From positions 1-64,000 of the forward strand of contig CAYFPS010000003.1 of the NCBI GenBank assembly GCA_964345075.1: a stretch of 64,000 bases of DNA. The letters run 5' to 3'. Every line of letters begins with the position of its first letter. Position 1 is the stretch's first letter. This DNA comes from CAYFPS01 sp964345075 (GTDB lineage Bacteria > CAIWAD01). The notes beneath the pieces are model-generated. The model worked only from the letters and a program-made list of their open reading frames with translations. It was not told the origin of the DNA and did not search any database. Position numbers and translations under genes: made by a program. This document shows positions 16,838 through 25,727 of the stretch, piece by piece.

Positions 16838-18223
16838 ATGGACAAGATCATCGCCCGACTGAAAAACAGCGAGCAGGAGCACCTTGAAGAACTCAAGACC
16901 CTGCTGCGTTTTCCATCCGTTTCCACCGCGCCCGAGCACAAGCAGGATCTGCGTGACTGCGCCCAGCATTTGATGGCCAGTCTGAAGCAGGCCGGGCTGA
17001 AGGACGTGCAATTGCACGAGACTCCCGGCCATCCGATTCTGACCGCCTGCTGGCGCGAAAAGCCCGAAGCGCCTACGGTCATGATCTACGGACACTATGA
17101 TGTGCAGCCTGTGGACCCGCTTGATCTGTGGAAAGCGCCACCCTTCGAGCCGGTCATGGATGGCGACAAGCTGGTAGCGCGTGGCGTGGCTGATGACAAG
17201 GGCCAGCTCTTCGCCCATGTCAAGGCGATCGAGGCATTGCTGGCCGAGACGGGCGAACTGCCCTGCAATGTGGTGCTGCTCTTCGAAGGTGAAGAGGAAA
17301 TCGGCAGTCCCAATCTTGTGCCCTTTCTTGAAGCCAATCGCGACCTGCTCAAGGCCGACTGCGCCGTGATCAGTGATACAGCCATGTTCGATCGTGGTCG
17401 TCCGAGTATCACCTATGGATTGAAGGGGCTGTGTTACATGGAAGTGGAAGTGACAGGCCCTTCCCACGACCTGCATTCCGGCAGTTTCGGCGGACCCGTG
17501 CGCAATCCGCTGAATGCCATGGCCGAACTGCTGGCATCGCTGATGGATGCCGATGGCCGCATTCTGGTCGCGGGTTTCTACGATGATGTATTACCGCTGA
17601 GCGATCTTGAGCGCAAGGCATTTGCCGGGCTGAATTTTGATGAGGCCGCTTTCAAGCAGAGTCTGGATGTGGATGAGCTGCGGCCGGAGGCTGGTTACAC
17701 GCCCCTCGAGCACCTTTGGGCGCGCCCGACCTGCGATATTAATGGCATGATCGGAGGCTTTACGGGCAAGGGTGCCAAGACCGTGCTACCCTCGCAGGCT
17801 GCTGCCAAGTTCAGTTTCCGCCTGGTGCCCGATCAGGATCCCGAGCGGATCGCCGACCTGGTTGAAACACATTTGAAGAAGCATCTGCCGGCTGGCCTCA
17901 AACTTCGTGTGACACGCCACCACGGAGGTCCGCCTGCGCTTACCCCCATTGATCATCCCGCTGTCAAGGCCGGTATGGCCGCTCTGGAAAAAGGTTTTGG
18001 CGTACCGGCGGTTTATCAGCGTGAAGGCGGTTCGATTCCCATCGTCGGCTCCTTCGACCGTATCCTTGGCCAGAAAACGGTGCTGATGGGCTTTGGTCTG
18101 CCGGACTCCCGCTGCCACAGTCCCAATGAAAACCTTGCGGTTGAGAACATCTTCGGCGGCATTCGCAGCGCTCTCTGGTTTTACACCCTGCTGCCCGAAT
18201 TCATGAAAGGGGCTGGCGCGTGA
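16838..18223 (+). CDS. M20-family metallopeptidase (dipeptidase-like)
   Basis: Cytosolic zinc dipeptidase or carboxypeptidase of the CNDP/ArgE family. Metal ligands are visible at YGHYDVQP (His86), GVADDKGQ (Asp119), FEGEEEIGS (Glu152-153) and SDT (about 180), plus a C-terminal His in CHSPNE. The dimerisation domain begins near PSHDLHSG (about residue 208). Length 461 matches the CNDP-like clade (PRK09104 type). The exact peptide substrate cannot be read. The last codons overlap the adaptor gene downstream (GTGA junction), so it may be cotranscribed with the export genes. Confidence 0.92.
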   Translation: MDKIIARLKNSEQEHLEELKTLLRFPSVSTAPEHKQDLRDCAQHLMASLKQAGLKDVQLHETPGHPILTACWREKPEAPTVMIYGHYDVQPVDPLDLWKAPPFEPVMDGDKLVARGVADDKGQLFAHVKAIEALLAETGELPCNVVLLFEGEEEIGSPNLVPFLEANRDLLKADCAVISDTAMFDRGRPSITYGLKGLCYMEVEVTGPSHDLHSGSFGGPVRNPLNAMAELLASLMDADGRILVAGFYDDVLPLSDLERKAFAGLNFDEAAFKQSLDVDELRPEAGYTPLEHLWARPTCDINGMIGGFTGKGAKTVLPSQAAAKFSFRLVPDQDPERIADLVETHLKKHLPAGLKLRVTRHHGGPPALTPIDHPAVKAGMAALEKGFGVPAVYQREGGSIPIVGSFDRILGQKTVLMGFGLPDSRCHSPNENLAVENIFGGIRSALWFYTLLPEFMKGAGA

Positions 18224-19446
18224 AGAGACTTGCCGCTGCCCTGATTCTCTTCGGCTGGATGATGGCCCTCTCCTGCTCGCGGGAAGAAATCCCCACGGTT
18301 ACAGTTGATCAGGGCGAGTTTCAGGTGCGTCTGGTGGAAGCAGGAGTGCTGAGCGCCCTGCACAGCACCACCATCAGTGTGCCGCAGATTCGTATGAGCT
18401 TCCAGATTCTCTGGCTGGTGGATGAGGGCACGCTGGTCGAGAGCGGTGATACACTTGTACGTTTCGATCCCGCCGACACTGACAAGCAGGTGGAAGAGCG
18501 CGAGGCCGATCTGGAGATCGCGATTGCCGCCCTGCGCAAGGGAAAGGCCGAGCATGAATCCCAGATGGCAACCCTGCGCAGCACCCTGACCTACGACAGC
18601 ATCTCGTGGAAACTTTCCCGTTTAAGGGCCGAGCGGACACGCTATGAGAGCGAGGTTGCCAAGCAGGAAGCCGAGCTGGCCTTTCATCAGTCCACTCTCA
18701 GTCTGGAGAAGAGTCAGGCCCAGCATGAAGCACAGTTGGCCATTGGAGCCGAGCAGCTCAACCAGCTGGAGCTGAAAGTGGATCAGGCCCAGACCGAGCT
18801 CGACAAGGCCATGAAGTATCGCAAGCAAATGGTGATCACGGCCCCGCAGCGCGGCATGGTCGTCTACCTGCCCATCTGGAAGGGCGATCGCATGGGCAAG
18901 GTCAAGGCGGGTGACAGCCCCTGGCGAGGCGCCAGCATTCTGGAGCTGCCCGACTTCGATACCATGCTGGTCGATCTCTCCGTCAGTGAAGTGGATTACA
19001 ACCTGATTGCCCTGAATGACAGCTGCGAAATCGTGCTGGACGCCTGGCCGGACAAGCGCTTTCACGGTGTGATACGCGACGTAGGTGTGCTGGCCCGCGA
19101 GCGTGAGGACGACAGCGGCTTGAAGGCCTTTGATGTGACCGTCCTGCTGCATGAATCGGATCCCAGTTTCAAACCGGGCATGAATGCCCGTGTATCGATT
19201 TTCGGCTACCGTGAAGAAAATGCTCTGTCGCTGCCGGTTGAAGCGCTCAATCAGGATGAAGAGAGCTGGCATGTCTGGTTGCCGGACGGTCAGAATCTGC
19301 TGCGGCGCAATGTGGAACCGGGCCCCAGCAATGGGGATCGTGTGCTGATCCGCTCGGGGCTTGATGCCGGTGAGCGTGTCAGTCTGCTCAATCCGGGAAG
19401 CCTGGCCGCCAGACGCGAAGCCGAAGCGAGTCGAGGAAGGCCCTAG
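18220..19446 (+). CDS. Periplasmic adaptor lipoprotein (HlyD/MacA family)
   Basis: Membrane-fusion protein of a tripartite exporter. A lipoprotein signal with Cys19 (MALSCS) is followed by a split lipoyl domain, a long coiled-coil hairpin (about residues 85-200, rich in Glu/Ala/Leu/Gln), and beta-barrel and membrane-proximal domains (ISVPQIRM and VVYLPIWKGDRMGKVKAGD). Length 408 is normal. GTG start in the last codon of the peptidase gene. The next genes encode an FtsX-type permease and a TolC-like channel, so the three form an export system. Confidence 0.88.
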   Translation: MKRLAAALILFGWMMALSCSREEIPTVTVDQGEFQVRLVEAGVLSALHSTTISVPQIRMSFQILWLVDEGTLVESGDTLVRFDPADTDKQVEEREADLEIAIAALRKGKAEHESQMATLRSTLTYDSISWKLSRLRAERTRYESEVAKQEAELAFHQSTLSLEKSQAQHEAQLAIGAEQLNQLELKVDQAQTELDKAMKYRKQMVITAPQRGMVVYLPIWKGDRMGKVKAGDSPWRGASILELPDFDTMLVDLSVSEVDYNLIALNDSCEIVLDAWPDKRFHGVIRDVGVLAREREDDSGLKAFDVTVLLHESDPSFKPGMNARVSIFGYREENALSLPVEALNQDEESWHVWLPDGQNLLRRNVEPGPSNGDRVLIRSGLDAGERVSLLNPGSLAARREAEASRGRP

Positions 19447-19449
19447 AGC

Positions 19450-20718
19450 GTGCGTGAACTGCTTTCTGTGATACACGCCGAGGGCGGGGCCCTGCTGGAA
19501 GCCTGGCGGGAAAGCCTGCGTTCGCTGGCCAGCCGCAAAATGCGCACCTTTCTGACCATGCTGGGGATGATCTTCGGTGTCGGCGCCGTGATTGCCATGC
19601 TGGCCATCGGCGAAGGCGCCAGACAGGAAGCCCTGGGCCGCATCAGCAGGCTGGGGCCGGAGAACATCATCGTCAGCGCACTTGAAGCAGGCGAGATGCC
19701 CGCTGAGGATCTTGAACTCAAATCCATGGGCCTGCATGTCCGTGATGCACAGGCCCTGAAGGGCCTGCTCCCCGACTACCGGATTGAAGCCATGCTCAAG
19801 GCGGATAGCCGCCTGAGGCTTGATCGAAGCCTGGTCAAGGTTGAAGCGCTTGGCGTCGGGCCGGGCTATCTGGAGCTTTTCCCCCGCCTGTCCTTGTTGG
19901 GGCGCTGGATCATGCCCAGCGATGAACATCGCAGCCAGCGCGTCTGTGTGCTCTCCGCCGAGGCCGCCAACCTGCTGGCACCGGGCCAGAATTTGCTTGG
20001 CCGTCTGGTCAAGCTGCAGGACGACTGGTACAGTGTGGTCGGCATTCTGGGTGATACAAATTCATCCAGTGGAAGCGGGGGCGATCAGCTGGAGAGCGGT
20101 GATACACGTGCGCGTGTTTACATCCCCTTTGAAACCATGCGCTCGCGAATTGTGCCGGCTCGTCGTGATGGACGCCTGGACGAGCTTGTTCTGCGTGCCC
20201 CCAATACCGACGCCGTACTCGAAGGGCTGGAGCGGGTGAAGGCCGTGATACAACGCAGGCACCACGGCGCGCGCGATGTGCGTATCACCGTGCCCTTTGA
20301 ACTCATTCGTCAGGAGCAGGAAACCCAGCGCATGTTCAATCTGGTGATGGGCACGATTGCTTCCATATCCCTGCTGGTGGGCGGTATCGGCATCATGAAC
20401 ATCATGCTCTCCAGTGTGCTGGAGCGGACACGCGAGATCGGCATTCGCCGGGCGGTTGGCGCAATGTCCGCCGAAGTGCTGCTGCAGTTTGTGCTGGAAG
20501 CCATTTTGATTGCCGTGGGCGGAGGACTGCTCGGAGTCCTGCTGGGGCTTGCCTTGAGCTTCGCCGTGAGCAGTTTTGCCGGCTGGTCTACGGCAGTCCG
20601 GCCGATTTTTGTCCTGCTGGCCTTTGGCGTTTCGGTGCTGACAGGCCTGCTTTTCGGCATCTGGCCCGCGCGCCGCGCCGCCGCACTGGACCCGATTGTT
20701 GCCTTGCGTCACGAATAG
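19450..20718 (+). CDS. MacB/FtsX-type ABC transporter permease (no ATPase domain)
   Basis: 422 residues with the MacB layout: an N-terminal membrane helix (about 30-55, TFLTMLGMIFGVGAVIAMLAIG), a large periplasmic MacB_PCD-like domain (IISALEAGE-type segment, ALGVGPGYLELFPRLSLLGRWI), then three C-terminal helices (about 295-420) with the family signature REIGIRRAVGA. E. coli MacB carries its ATPase at the N-terminus; this protein does not, and no ATPase gene is adjacent, so the ATPase must be encoded elsewhere. GTG start three bases after the adaptor stop. Confidence 0.9.
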   Translation: MRELLSVIHAEGGALLEAWRESLRSLASRKMRTFLTMLGMIFGVGAVIAMLAIGEGARQEALGRISRLGPENIIVSALEAGEMPAEDLELKSMGLHVRDAQALKGLLPDYRIEAMLKADSRLRLDRSLVKVEALGVGPGYLELFPRLSLLGRWIMPSDEHRSQRVCVLSAEAANLLAPGQNLLGRLVKLQDDWYSVVGILGDTNSSSGSGGDQLESGDTRARVYIPFETMRSRIVPARRDGRLDELVLRAPNTDAVLEGLERVKAVIQRRHHGARDVRITVPFELIRQEQETQRMFNLVMGTIASISLLVGGIGIMNIMLSSVLERTREIGIRRAVGAMSAEVLLQFVLEAILIAVGGGLLGVLLGLALSFAVSSFAGWSTAVRPIFVLLAFGVSVLTGLLFGIWPARRAAALDPIVALRHE

Positions 20719-20724
20719 GACTGA

Positions 20725-22200
20725 ATGATGAAGTGCCTTGCAAGCCTCCTTGCTCTTGTTAGCCTGCCTCTCTGCGGCATGGCAGCGACCATTCTGCCGG
20801 ATTCCATTTCCATGGATGATGCCATTCAGCAGGCCTTGAGCAGTCACCGTGATGCAGAGCGTGCCCGCCTGCTTTTGCGCGAGGCCGATCTTTACGCACA
20901 GGAGCGCCTGATGACGTTGGCGCCTCGCTTGAGCCTCAACCTTACCGCGCCTTCCATTGATGACAGTCGCAACGAAGTCTGGGTCGGCGACAGCCTGCAG
21001 CAGCTGGTCTGGGTGGACTGGAATCAGCGGCGGGAAAGTGCGGATCTTGCCCTTTCCACCGAACTTCCGCTGGGCGCACGCGCTGGCCTCGGCTCTTCTG
21101 CCTACCATCGTAAATCGGACACGGGAAGTTTCCCGGAAGAATACGGGAACAGCTGGACGGCCTGGGTGACACAGGATATGATTCCGCGCAGGACGCTGCT
21201 GGGTGATCTGGAAGAGAGCGGTCGAGAGCTGCGTTTGTTGAAGCTTGAAGCTCTGGACGAGCTGGCGGCTTTCAGGCATGAAGTCGCCGCCGGTTATCGT
21301 GATCTGCTGCTCGGTCAGCGCTCGCTGGCGCTGGGCCGTGCCGAGCTTGATGCCGGCCGCATGAACATGGAGAGCACTGCCAGTCGCTTCAATGCAGGCC
21401 TGATTGCTGAAAGTGAATACCTGCGGGTGGAGGTCGAACAGCTGGGGCGTGAAGCAACCTTTGTTTCCGATTCAATCCGCGTGCGGCGTCAGGAGGAGTC
21501 CTTCGCCCGCCTGACGGGTTTTCCTGAGGACGGGCTTCCCAAGCTGAAAGCGCTGCCCGCGCTGGAGGAGCGCAGCTGGTCACTTGACGAGCTGGAAGAA
21601 CTTCTTCGCCGGCAGAACACACGCCTGCTAAGACAGGAACACCGCCGCGCACAGTTGGAGCGTGCTCGCCGCGAGGCCCTGATCGACCGTCTACCCGAAC
21701 TTGAACTGAGCGCTTCCTGGTCCTGGGTGCGTGAAGGAGATGACTGGGACTGGAACCCGGATGGAACCGTGCTCAATCGCAGCCTGCGCCTGAATCTGGC
21801 CTGGGCCCTCTTTGATGGTTTTGCCGCGAGGCGGGCGCACGAACGCTCACGCATCGCCTTAAGGCGCAATCTGCTCGACCGCGAAGCGCTGCTGGAGGAT
21901 ATGGAAGCGCAGCTGGACGAATTGTGGAATCGCCGCGGTGAACTGCTGCGCACCCTGCCGCTCAGGCAGCGTCAGACGGAACTGGCCGAGCGGGACGCCG
22001 CCATCACCCTTGAGCGTTTCGAGGCGGGCCAGGTCAACAGCCGTGATCTGATTGATGCCGACCAGACGCTTTCGGCAGCGCGGCTCAATCGACTCAGACT
22101 GGAGATGGATCTGGCACGGGTCGAAGCGGAAATCGAACGATTGGTGGGTCTTGACAGGCTTGCCCTTGTCAAAGACCTGGAGGCCCCCTTTGCTCCCTGA
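20725..22200 (+). CDS. TolC-family outer-membrane efflux protein
   Basis: A signal peptide (MMKCLASLLALVSLPLCGMAA) precedes a 470-residue, strongly helical protein with the two-repeat TolC pattern: DAIQQALSSHRDAERARLLLREADLY near the start, and the FEAGQVNSRDLIDADQTLSAARLNRL signature near residue 440. Such channels cross the outer membrane and join the adaptor in the periplasm. Seven bases after the permease gene, so the three are one transcript. Confidence 0.9.
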   Translation: MMKCLASLLALVSLPLCGMAATILPDSISMDDAIQQALSSHRDAERARLLLREADLYAQERLMTLAPRLSLNLTAPSIDDSRNEVWVGDSLQQLVWVDWNQRRESADLALSTELPLGARAGLGSSAYHRKSDTGSFPEEYGNSWTAWVTQDMIPRRTLLGDLEESGRELRLLKLEALDELAAFRHEVAAGYRDLLLGQRSLALGRAELDAGRMNMESTASRFNAGLIAESEYLRVEVEQLGREATFVSDSIRVRRQEESFARLTGFPEDGLPKLKALPALEERSWSLDELEELLRRQNTRLLRQEHRRAQLERARREALIDRLPELELSASWSWVREGDDWDWNPDGTVLNRSLRLNLAWALFDGFAARRAHERSRIALRRNLLDREALLEDMEAQLDELWNRRGELLRTLPLRQRQTELAERDAAITLERFEAGQVNSRDLIDADQTLSAARLNRLRLEMDLARVEAEIERLVGLDRLALVKDLEAPFAP

Positions 22201-22969
22201 TCAGCATATGCACACAGCCCGCTGCCAGCATGCCCATGGTTTGCCGCACGAGTACGCAGAACATGCAATTGCCGTTGGACTTGATCGTATCACATTTACC
22301 GATCACGGCCCGCTGGGTGGTTTCGACCCGGGGAATCGCATGGCGCTTGCCGAGCTGCCTGCCTACATCGAGGATGTGCTCGAGCTGGCCGAGACCTTGA
22401 AGGACAAGCTCACTGTGGGCCTTGGTATCGAGATCGACTGGATTCCGGAGCTGGCCGATTTCAATCGGCGTATCACGGAAGCCGCGGACTGGGATCTGGT
22501 GCTGGGCAGCGTGCACTTTGTCGGTCCGGCGGACATGCGTGAGTTTATCATCCGTTGTGATCCATCACGAGAACCGGTGATTCTGGAGGCCTACTGGAAA
22601 CACTGGGTGGAAGCCGCGGAGAGCGGCCTCTTTCAGGTGATGAGTCATCCCGACATTTATCGCCGCACAACCCGTCCGCCGCTGCCGGGTGAGTACGATC
22701 TGGCCTGCCGTGCGCTGGATCGGGCCCGTGAAACTGGCGTAGCCATCGAGTGTAATACAAGCCTGGTGCGAAAAGGCGGCGGCAGCTTTTATCCGCAGGA
22801 CTGGCTGTTGGAAGAAGTGCTGAAGCGGGAGTTTCTGTTAAGCAGTGCGGCCGACGCTCACAGGCCTCATCAGGTTGGCGCTGACTTCGATCTGCTGGAT
22901 GGCCTTCAGGCCAGTGACGAGCGGGCCAGATTCAGCTGGTTTCGTCAGCGTCAGGCTCATCCTGCCTGA
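22190..22969 (+). CDS. PHP-family histidinol-phosphatase
   Basis: Hydrolyses histidinol phosphate in histidine synthesis if it follows its family. Metal-site motifs are DQHMHT (5' end), FTDHGPLGG, GIEIDW, GSVHF, SHPDIYRR, IECNT and AADAHRP. I chose the TTG at 22190: it has a GGAGG box 5 to 6 nt upstream, it keeps the first PHP motif (D-x-H-x-H-T), and it overlaps the tolC stop. The first internal ATG (22208) would cut that motif. Length about 259. Other his genes are not seen, so a related phosphoesterase role is possible. Its end overlaps the convergent Rrf2 gene by 38 bp. Confidence 0.82.
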   Translation: MLPDQHMHTARCQHAHGLPHEYAEHAIAVGLDRITFTDHGPLGGFDPGNRMALAELPAYIEDVLELAETLKDKLTVGLGIEIDWIPELADFNRRITEAADWDLVLGSVHFVGPADMREFIIRCDPSREPVILEAYWKHWVEAAESGLFQVMSHPDIYRRTTRPPLPGEYDLACRALDRARETGVAIECNTSLVRKGGGSFYPQDWLLEEVLKREFLLSSAADAHRPHQVGADFDLLDGLQASDERARFSWFRQRQAHPA

Positions 22970-23372
22970 ACTTTCCATCAAGCTTTAAATCCGCCAGCGT
23001 GTTATCGTAGACCATGTTGCGAATGCTGATGAGATGTGGTTCCCACAGGTGATGCATGCTGCAGGGATCCGAGTCACTGCACTCGCGAAAACCCAGCACG
23101 CAGCGATGATAATCACCCAGCCCTTCCACCACGCCAATGATATCGCTGATTCGAATTTCCTCAAGGGGGCGTGCCAGTTGATATCCACCCCGTTTTCCCT
23201 GTGTGGAGCGCAGAAGACCTGCCTGTGAGAGCTGGGTCATCAGTCGAGCCAGATACTTGTAGGGTATTCCCAATTCATCAGACAGGAAGTTGACAGAATG
23301 CAGACGATCCTTTTCGCGAGCCAGATAGGCCATGACTCGTACAGCGTACTCGGAGGTTTTGGACAAGCGCAT
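22932..23372 (-). CDS. Rrf2-family transcriptional regulator with Fe-S motif
   Basis: The 146-residue protein begins MRLSKTSEYAVRVMAYLA, the Rrf2 winged-helix start, with the recognition region YKYLARLMTQLSQAGLL and the wing GKRGGYQLARP. Cys91, Cys98 and Cys104 (C-x6-C-x5-C) match the cluster ligands of IscR and NsrR-type sensors, so it may sense iron-sulfur status, nitric oxide or redox. Upstream in-frame codons to 23642 are ignored; the ATG at 23370-23372 has a GAGG site and starts the domain. Divergent from purL; a target cannot be named. Confidence 0.92.
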   Translation of the reverse strand: MRLSKTSEYAVRVMAYLAREKDRLHSVNFLSDELGIPYKYLARLMTQLSQAGLLRSTQGKRGGYQLARPLEEIRISDIIGVVEGLGDYHRCVLGFRECSDSDPCSMHHLWEPHLISIRNMVYDNTLADLKLDGKFRQDEPDADETS

Positions 23373-23504
23373 AGGGGGCCTCACTAAACAATACGTGAAG
23401 GTAGTAATTGATTTGCTGGACAGAAATAACCTTTTCAGTCTGCGGCCCCGCCTGCCCTTTGCTACCTTTTTAGACCTTTCAACAAGTGGATGGAGCAAGC
23501 CCGC

Positions 23505-25721
23505 ATGCAGCCTGAAGTCACGCTTGATCTGGCCCTGGAGTATGGCCTTAATCAGGAAGAATACGAACGCATTCAGGAAATCCTGGGAAGGCTGCCGAGT
23601 TGGCCTGAATTGGGTGTTTACAGCGTGATGTGGTCTGAACACTGCTCCTACAAGAATTCGATCGCACGATTGAAGACCCTGCCCCGGAGTGGCGGCCGTC
23701 TGTTGGTGGATGCCGGCGAGGAAAATGCCGGACTGGTGGACATCGGCGATGGTCTGGCGGTCGCCTTCAAGATTGAATCACACAATCACCCCAGCGCGGT
23801 GGAACCCTACCAGGGGGCGGCCACCGGTGTTGGCGGCATCATGCGTGACATCTTTACCATGGGCGCGCGGCCCATTTGCAGCTTGAACAGCCTGCGCTTC
23901 CCGGCTGTATCACACGAAAGCACCCGCTGGTTGATGGATGGCATTGTTCGTGGCATTGGCGATTACGGCAACTGTCTGGGCATTCCTACCGTGGGTGGTG
24001 AAGTTGCTTTTGACGCGTGTTACAATGGCAACCCGCTGGTCAACGCCATGACCGTTGGGATTGTCAAGCACAGTGATACGGCCAGCGCCATTGCTGAAGG
24101 CGCAGGCAATCCTGTCTTTCTGGTGGGTGCCTCAACCGGGCGCGATGGAATCCACGGTGCGACCTTTGCCAGCGTGGAGCTCTCGGAGGAGAGCGAGGAA
24201 AAGCGCTCGAGCGTCCAGGTGGGCGATCCATTCATGGAGAAGCTCCTGCTGGAAGCCACCCTGGAGATGATCGCAAGTGGCGATCTGGTCGGCATCCAGG
24301 ATATGGGCGCGGCCGGCATCACCTGTTCCAGCTCCGAAATGAGCGCCAAGGGCAATGCGGGCATTCGCATTCATATCGAGAAAGTGCCGCAGCGTGAAAG
24401 CAACATGAATGCCTACGAGGTGCTGCTCTCTGAATCACAGGAGCGCATGCTCGTTGTTGTAAAGAAGGGCCGCGAGGAGACCGTCCGCCGTATCTGCAAT
24501 CGCTGGGACATTCACTGTGCCGAGATCGGTGAGGTAACAGACAGCGGAAACTTCGAAGTTTTGCATCACGGTGAAGTCCAGGTCAATGTTCCTGCGGAAA
24601 GTCTGGTGCTGGGTGGCGGCGCGCCTGTGTATCACCGCGAGTGGCGCGAACCCGCTGCCTTTCAACTGCACCGCCAACGCAAGCTGGATGATGTATCACA
24701 TGTAACGGACATTGCCGGCGAGCTGCTTGAACTGATGGCGCATCCCAACATCTGCAGCCGACTGCCTGTTTATCGCCAGTACGATCACATGATCGGCACA
24801 GCAACGGAGATCCGCCCCGGTGGTGATGCGGCCGTGGTGCGCGTCAAGGGGACGGAAAAGCGTCTGGCGGTTACCACCGACTGCAACAGCAGGCTTGTGC
24901 AGCTGGATCCGCGCATGGGTGGCCGCGCTGCAGTGGCAGAGGCCGCACGCAATATTGCCTGTTCGGGCGCCCTGCCGCTGGCCATCACCAACTGCCTGAA
25001 CTTCGGCAATCCTTACGATCCCGAGGTTTACTGGCAGTTCCGTGAGGCGATTGATGGCATGGGCGAAGCCTGCCGCGCTTTTGATACGCCCGTGACCGGT
25101 GGCAATGTCAGCTTCTATAACGAAAGCCCTCATGCTGCCGTCTACCCGACGCCCGTGATCGGCATGGTCGGCCTGCTTGAAGGAGCAAGCCCCGTGCAAT
25201 CCACGCTACAGGGTGAAGGCGAGCTGATCCTTCTATTGGGCAAGCCCGCCAACGCATTGGGCGGAAGCCTCTATCTGGAGCGCCGGCTGGGCGAACTGAC
25301 TGGAGCGGTTCCCGCTGTGGATATGGATCACGAGCTGCGATTGCAGAAGCTTCTGGCTGCCGCAGCCGAACAGAAAGTGTTGCGCAGCGCCCATGATGTC
25401 GCCGAGGGAGGCCTGGCGGTCTGTCTGGCAGAAAGCTGCATCATGCATGCTGAAGTACAAGTGGGCGCAAGCGTCGAGCTGCCTGCGGAATGGAATCGCC
25501 CGGATTACCTCTTTGCCGAAACACCCGGTTTGGTCCTGATCAGCCTTCTTCCCGAAAATGAAACGGCTCTGCGCGAGCTGGCAGAGCAACACGGCATTGA
25601 TTGTCAGCGTCTGGGGCAGTCTGGTGGGGATCGACTGACGATCAATGGTTGTCTGGATCTTCCGCTTGATCAGCTGTCCCGTGCCTGGTGGCATGGTCTG
25701 GATGCATTATTGGGGGCATGA
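23505..25721 (+). CDS. purL: Phosphoribosylformylglycinamidine synthase subunit PurL
   Basis: Large subunit of the purine-pathway amidotransferase that makes FGAM; in this small (about 740 aa) form it needs separate PurQ and PurS. The MWSEHCSYKNS motif with the catalytic His, the ESHNHPSAVEPY segment, the GGIMRDIFTMGARP and QDMGAAGITCSSSEM motifs, and a C-terminal AIR-synthase-like duplicate domain are all present. An earlier ATG at 23490 has no ribosome site; ATG 23505 has GGAG nine bases upstream and starts MQPEVT, so I prefer it. The next gene follows after 6 bp. PurQ and PurS are not in the window. Confidence 0.96.
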   Translation: MQPEVTLDLALEYGLNQEEYERIQEILGRLPSWPELGVYSVMWSEHCSYKNSIARLKTLPRSGGRLLVDAGEENAGLVDIGDGLAVAFKIESHNHPSAVEPYQGAATGVGGIMRDIFTMGARPICSLNSLRFPAVSHESTRWLMDGIVRGIGDYGNCLGIPTVGGEVAFDACYNGNPLVNAMTVGIVKHSDTASAIAEGAGNPVFLVGASTGRDGIHGATFASVELSEESEEKRSSVQVGDPFMEKLLLEATLEMIASGDLVGIQDMGAAGITCSSSEMSAKGNAGIRIHIEKVPQRESNMNAYEVLLSESQERMLVVVKKGREETVRRICNRWDIHCAEIGEVTDSGNFEVLHHGEVQVNVPAESLVLGGGAPVYHREWREPAAFQLHRQRKLDDVSHVTDIAGELLELMAHPNICSRLPVYRQYDHMIGTATEIRPGGDAAVVRVKGTEKRLAVTTDCNSRLVQLDPRMGGRAAVAEAARNIACSGALPLAITNCLNFGNPYDPEVYWQFREAIDGMGEACRAFDTPVTGGNVSFYNESPHAAVYPTPVIGMVGLLEGASPVQSTLQGEGELILLLGKPANALGGSLYLERRLGELTGAVPAVDMDHELRLQKLLAAAAEQKVLRSAHDVAEGGLAVCLAESCIMHAEVQVGASVELPAEWNRPDYLFAETPGLVLISLLPENETALRELAEQHGIDCQRLGQSGGDRLTINGCLDLPLDQLSRAWWHGLDALLGA

Positions 25722-25727
25722 TCCACT

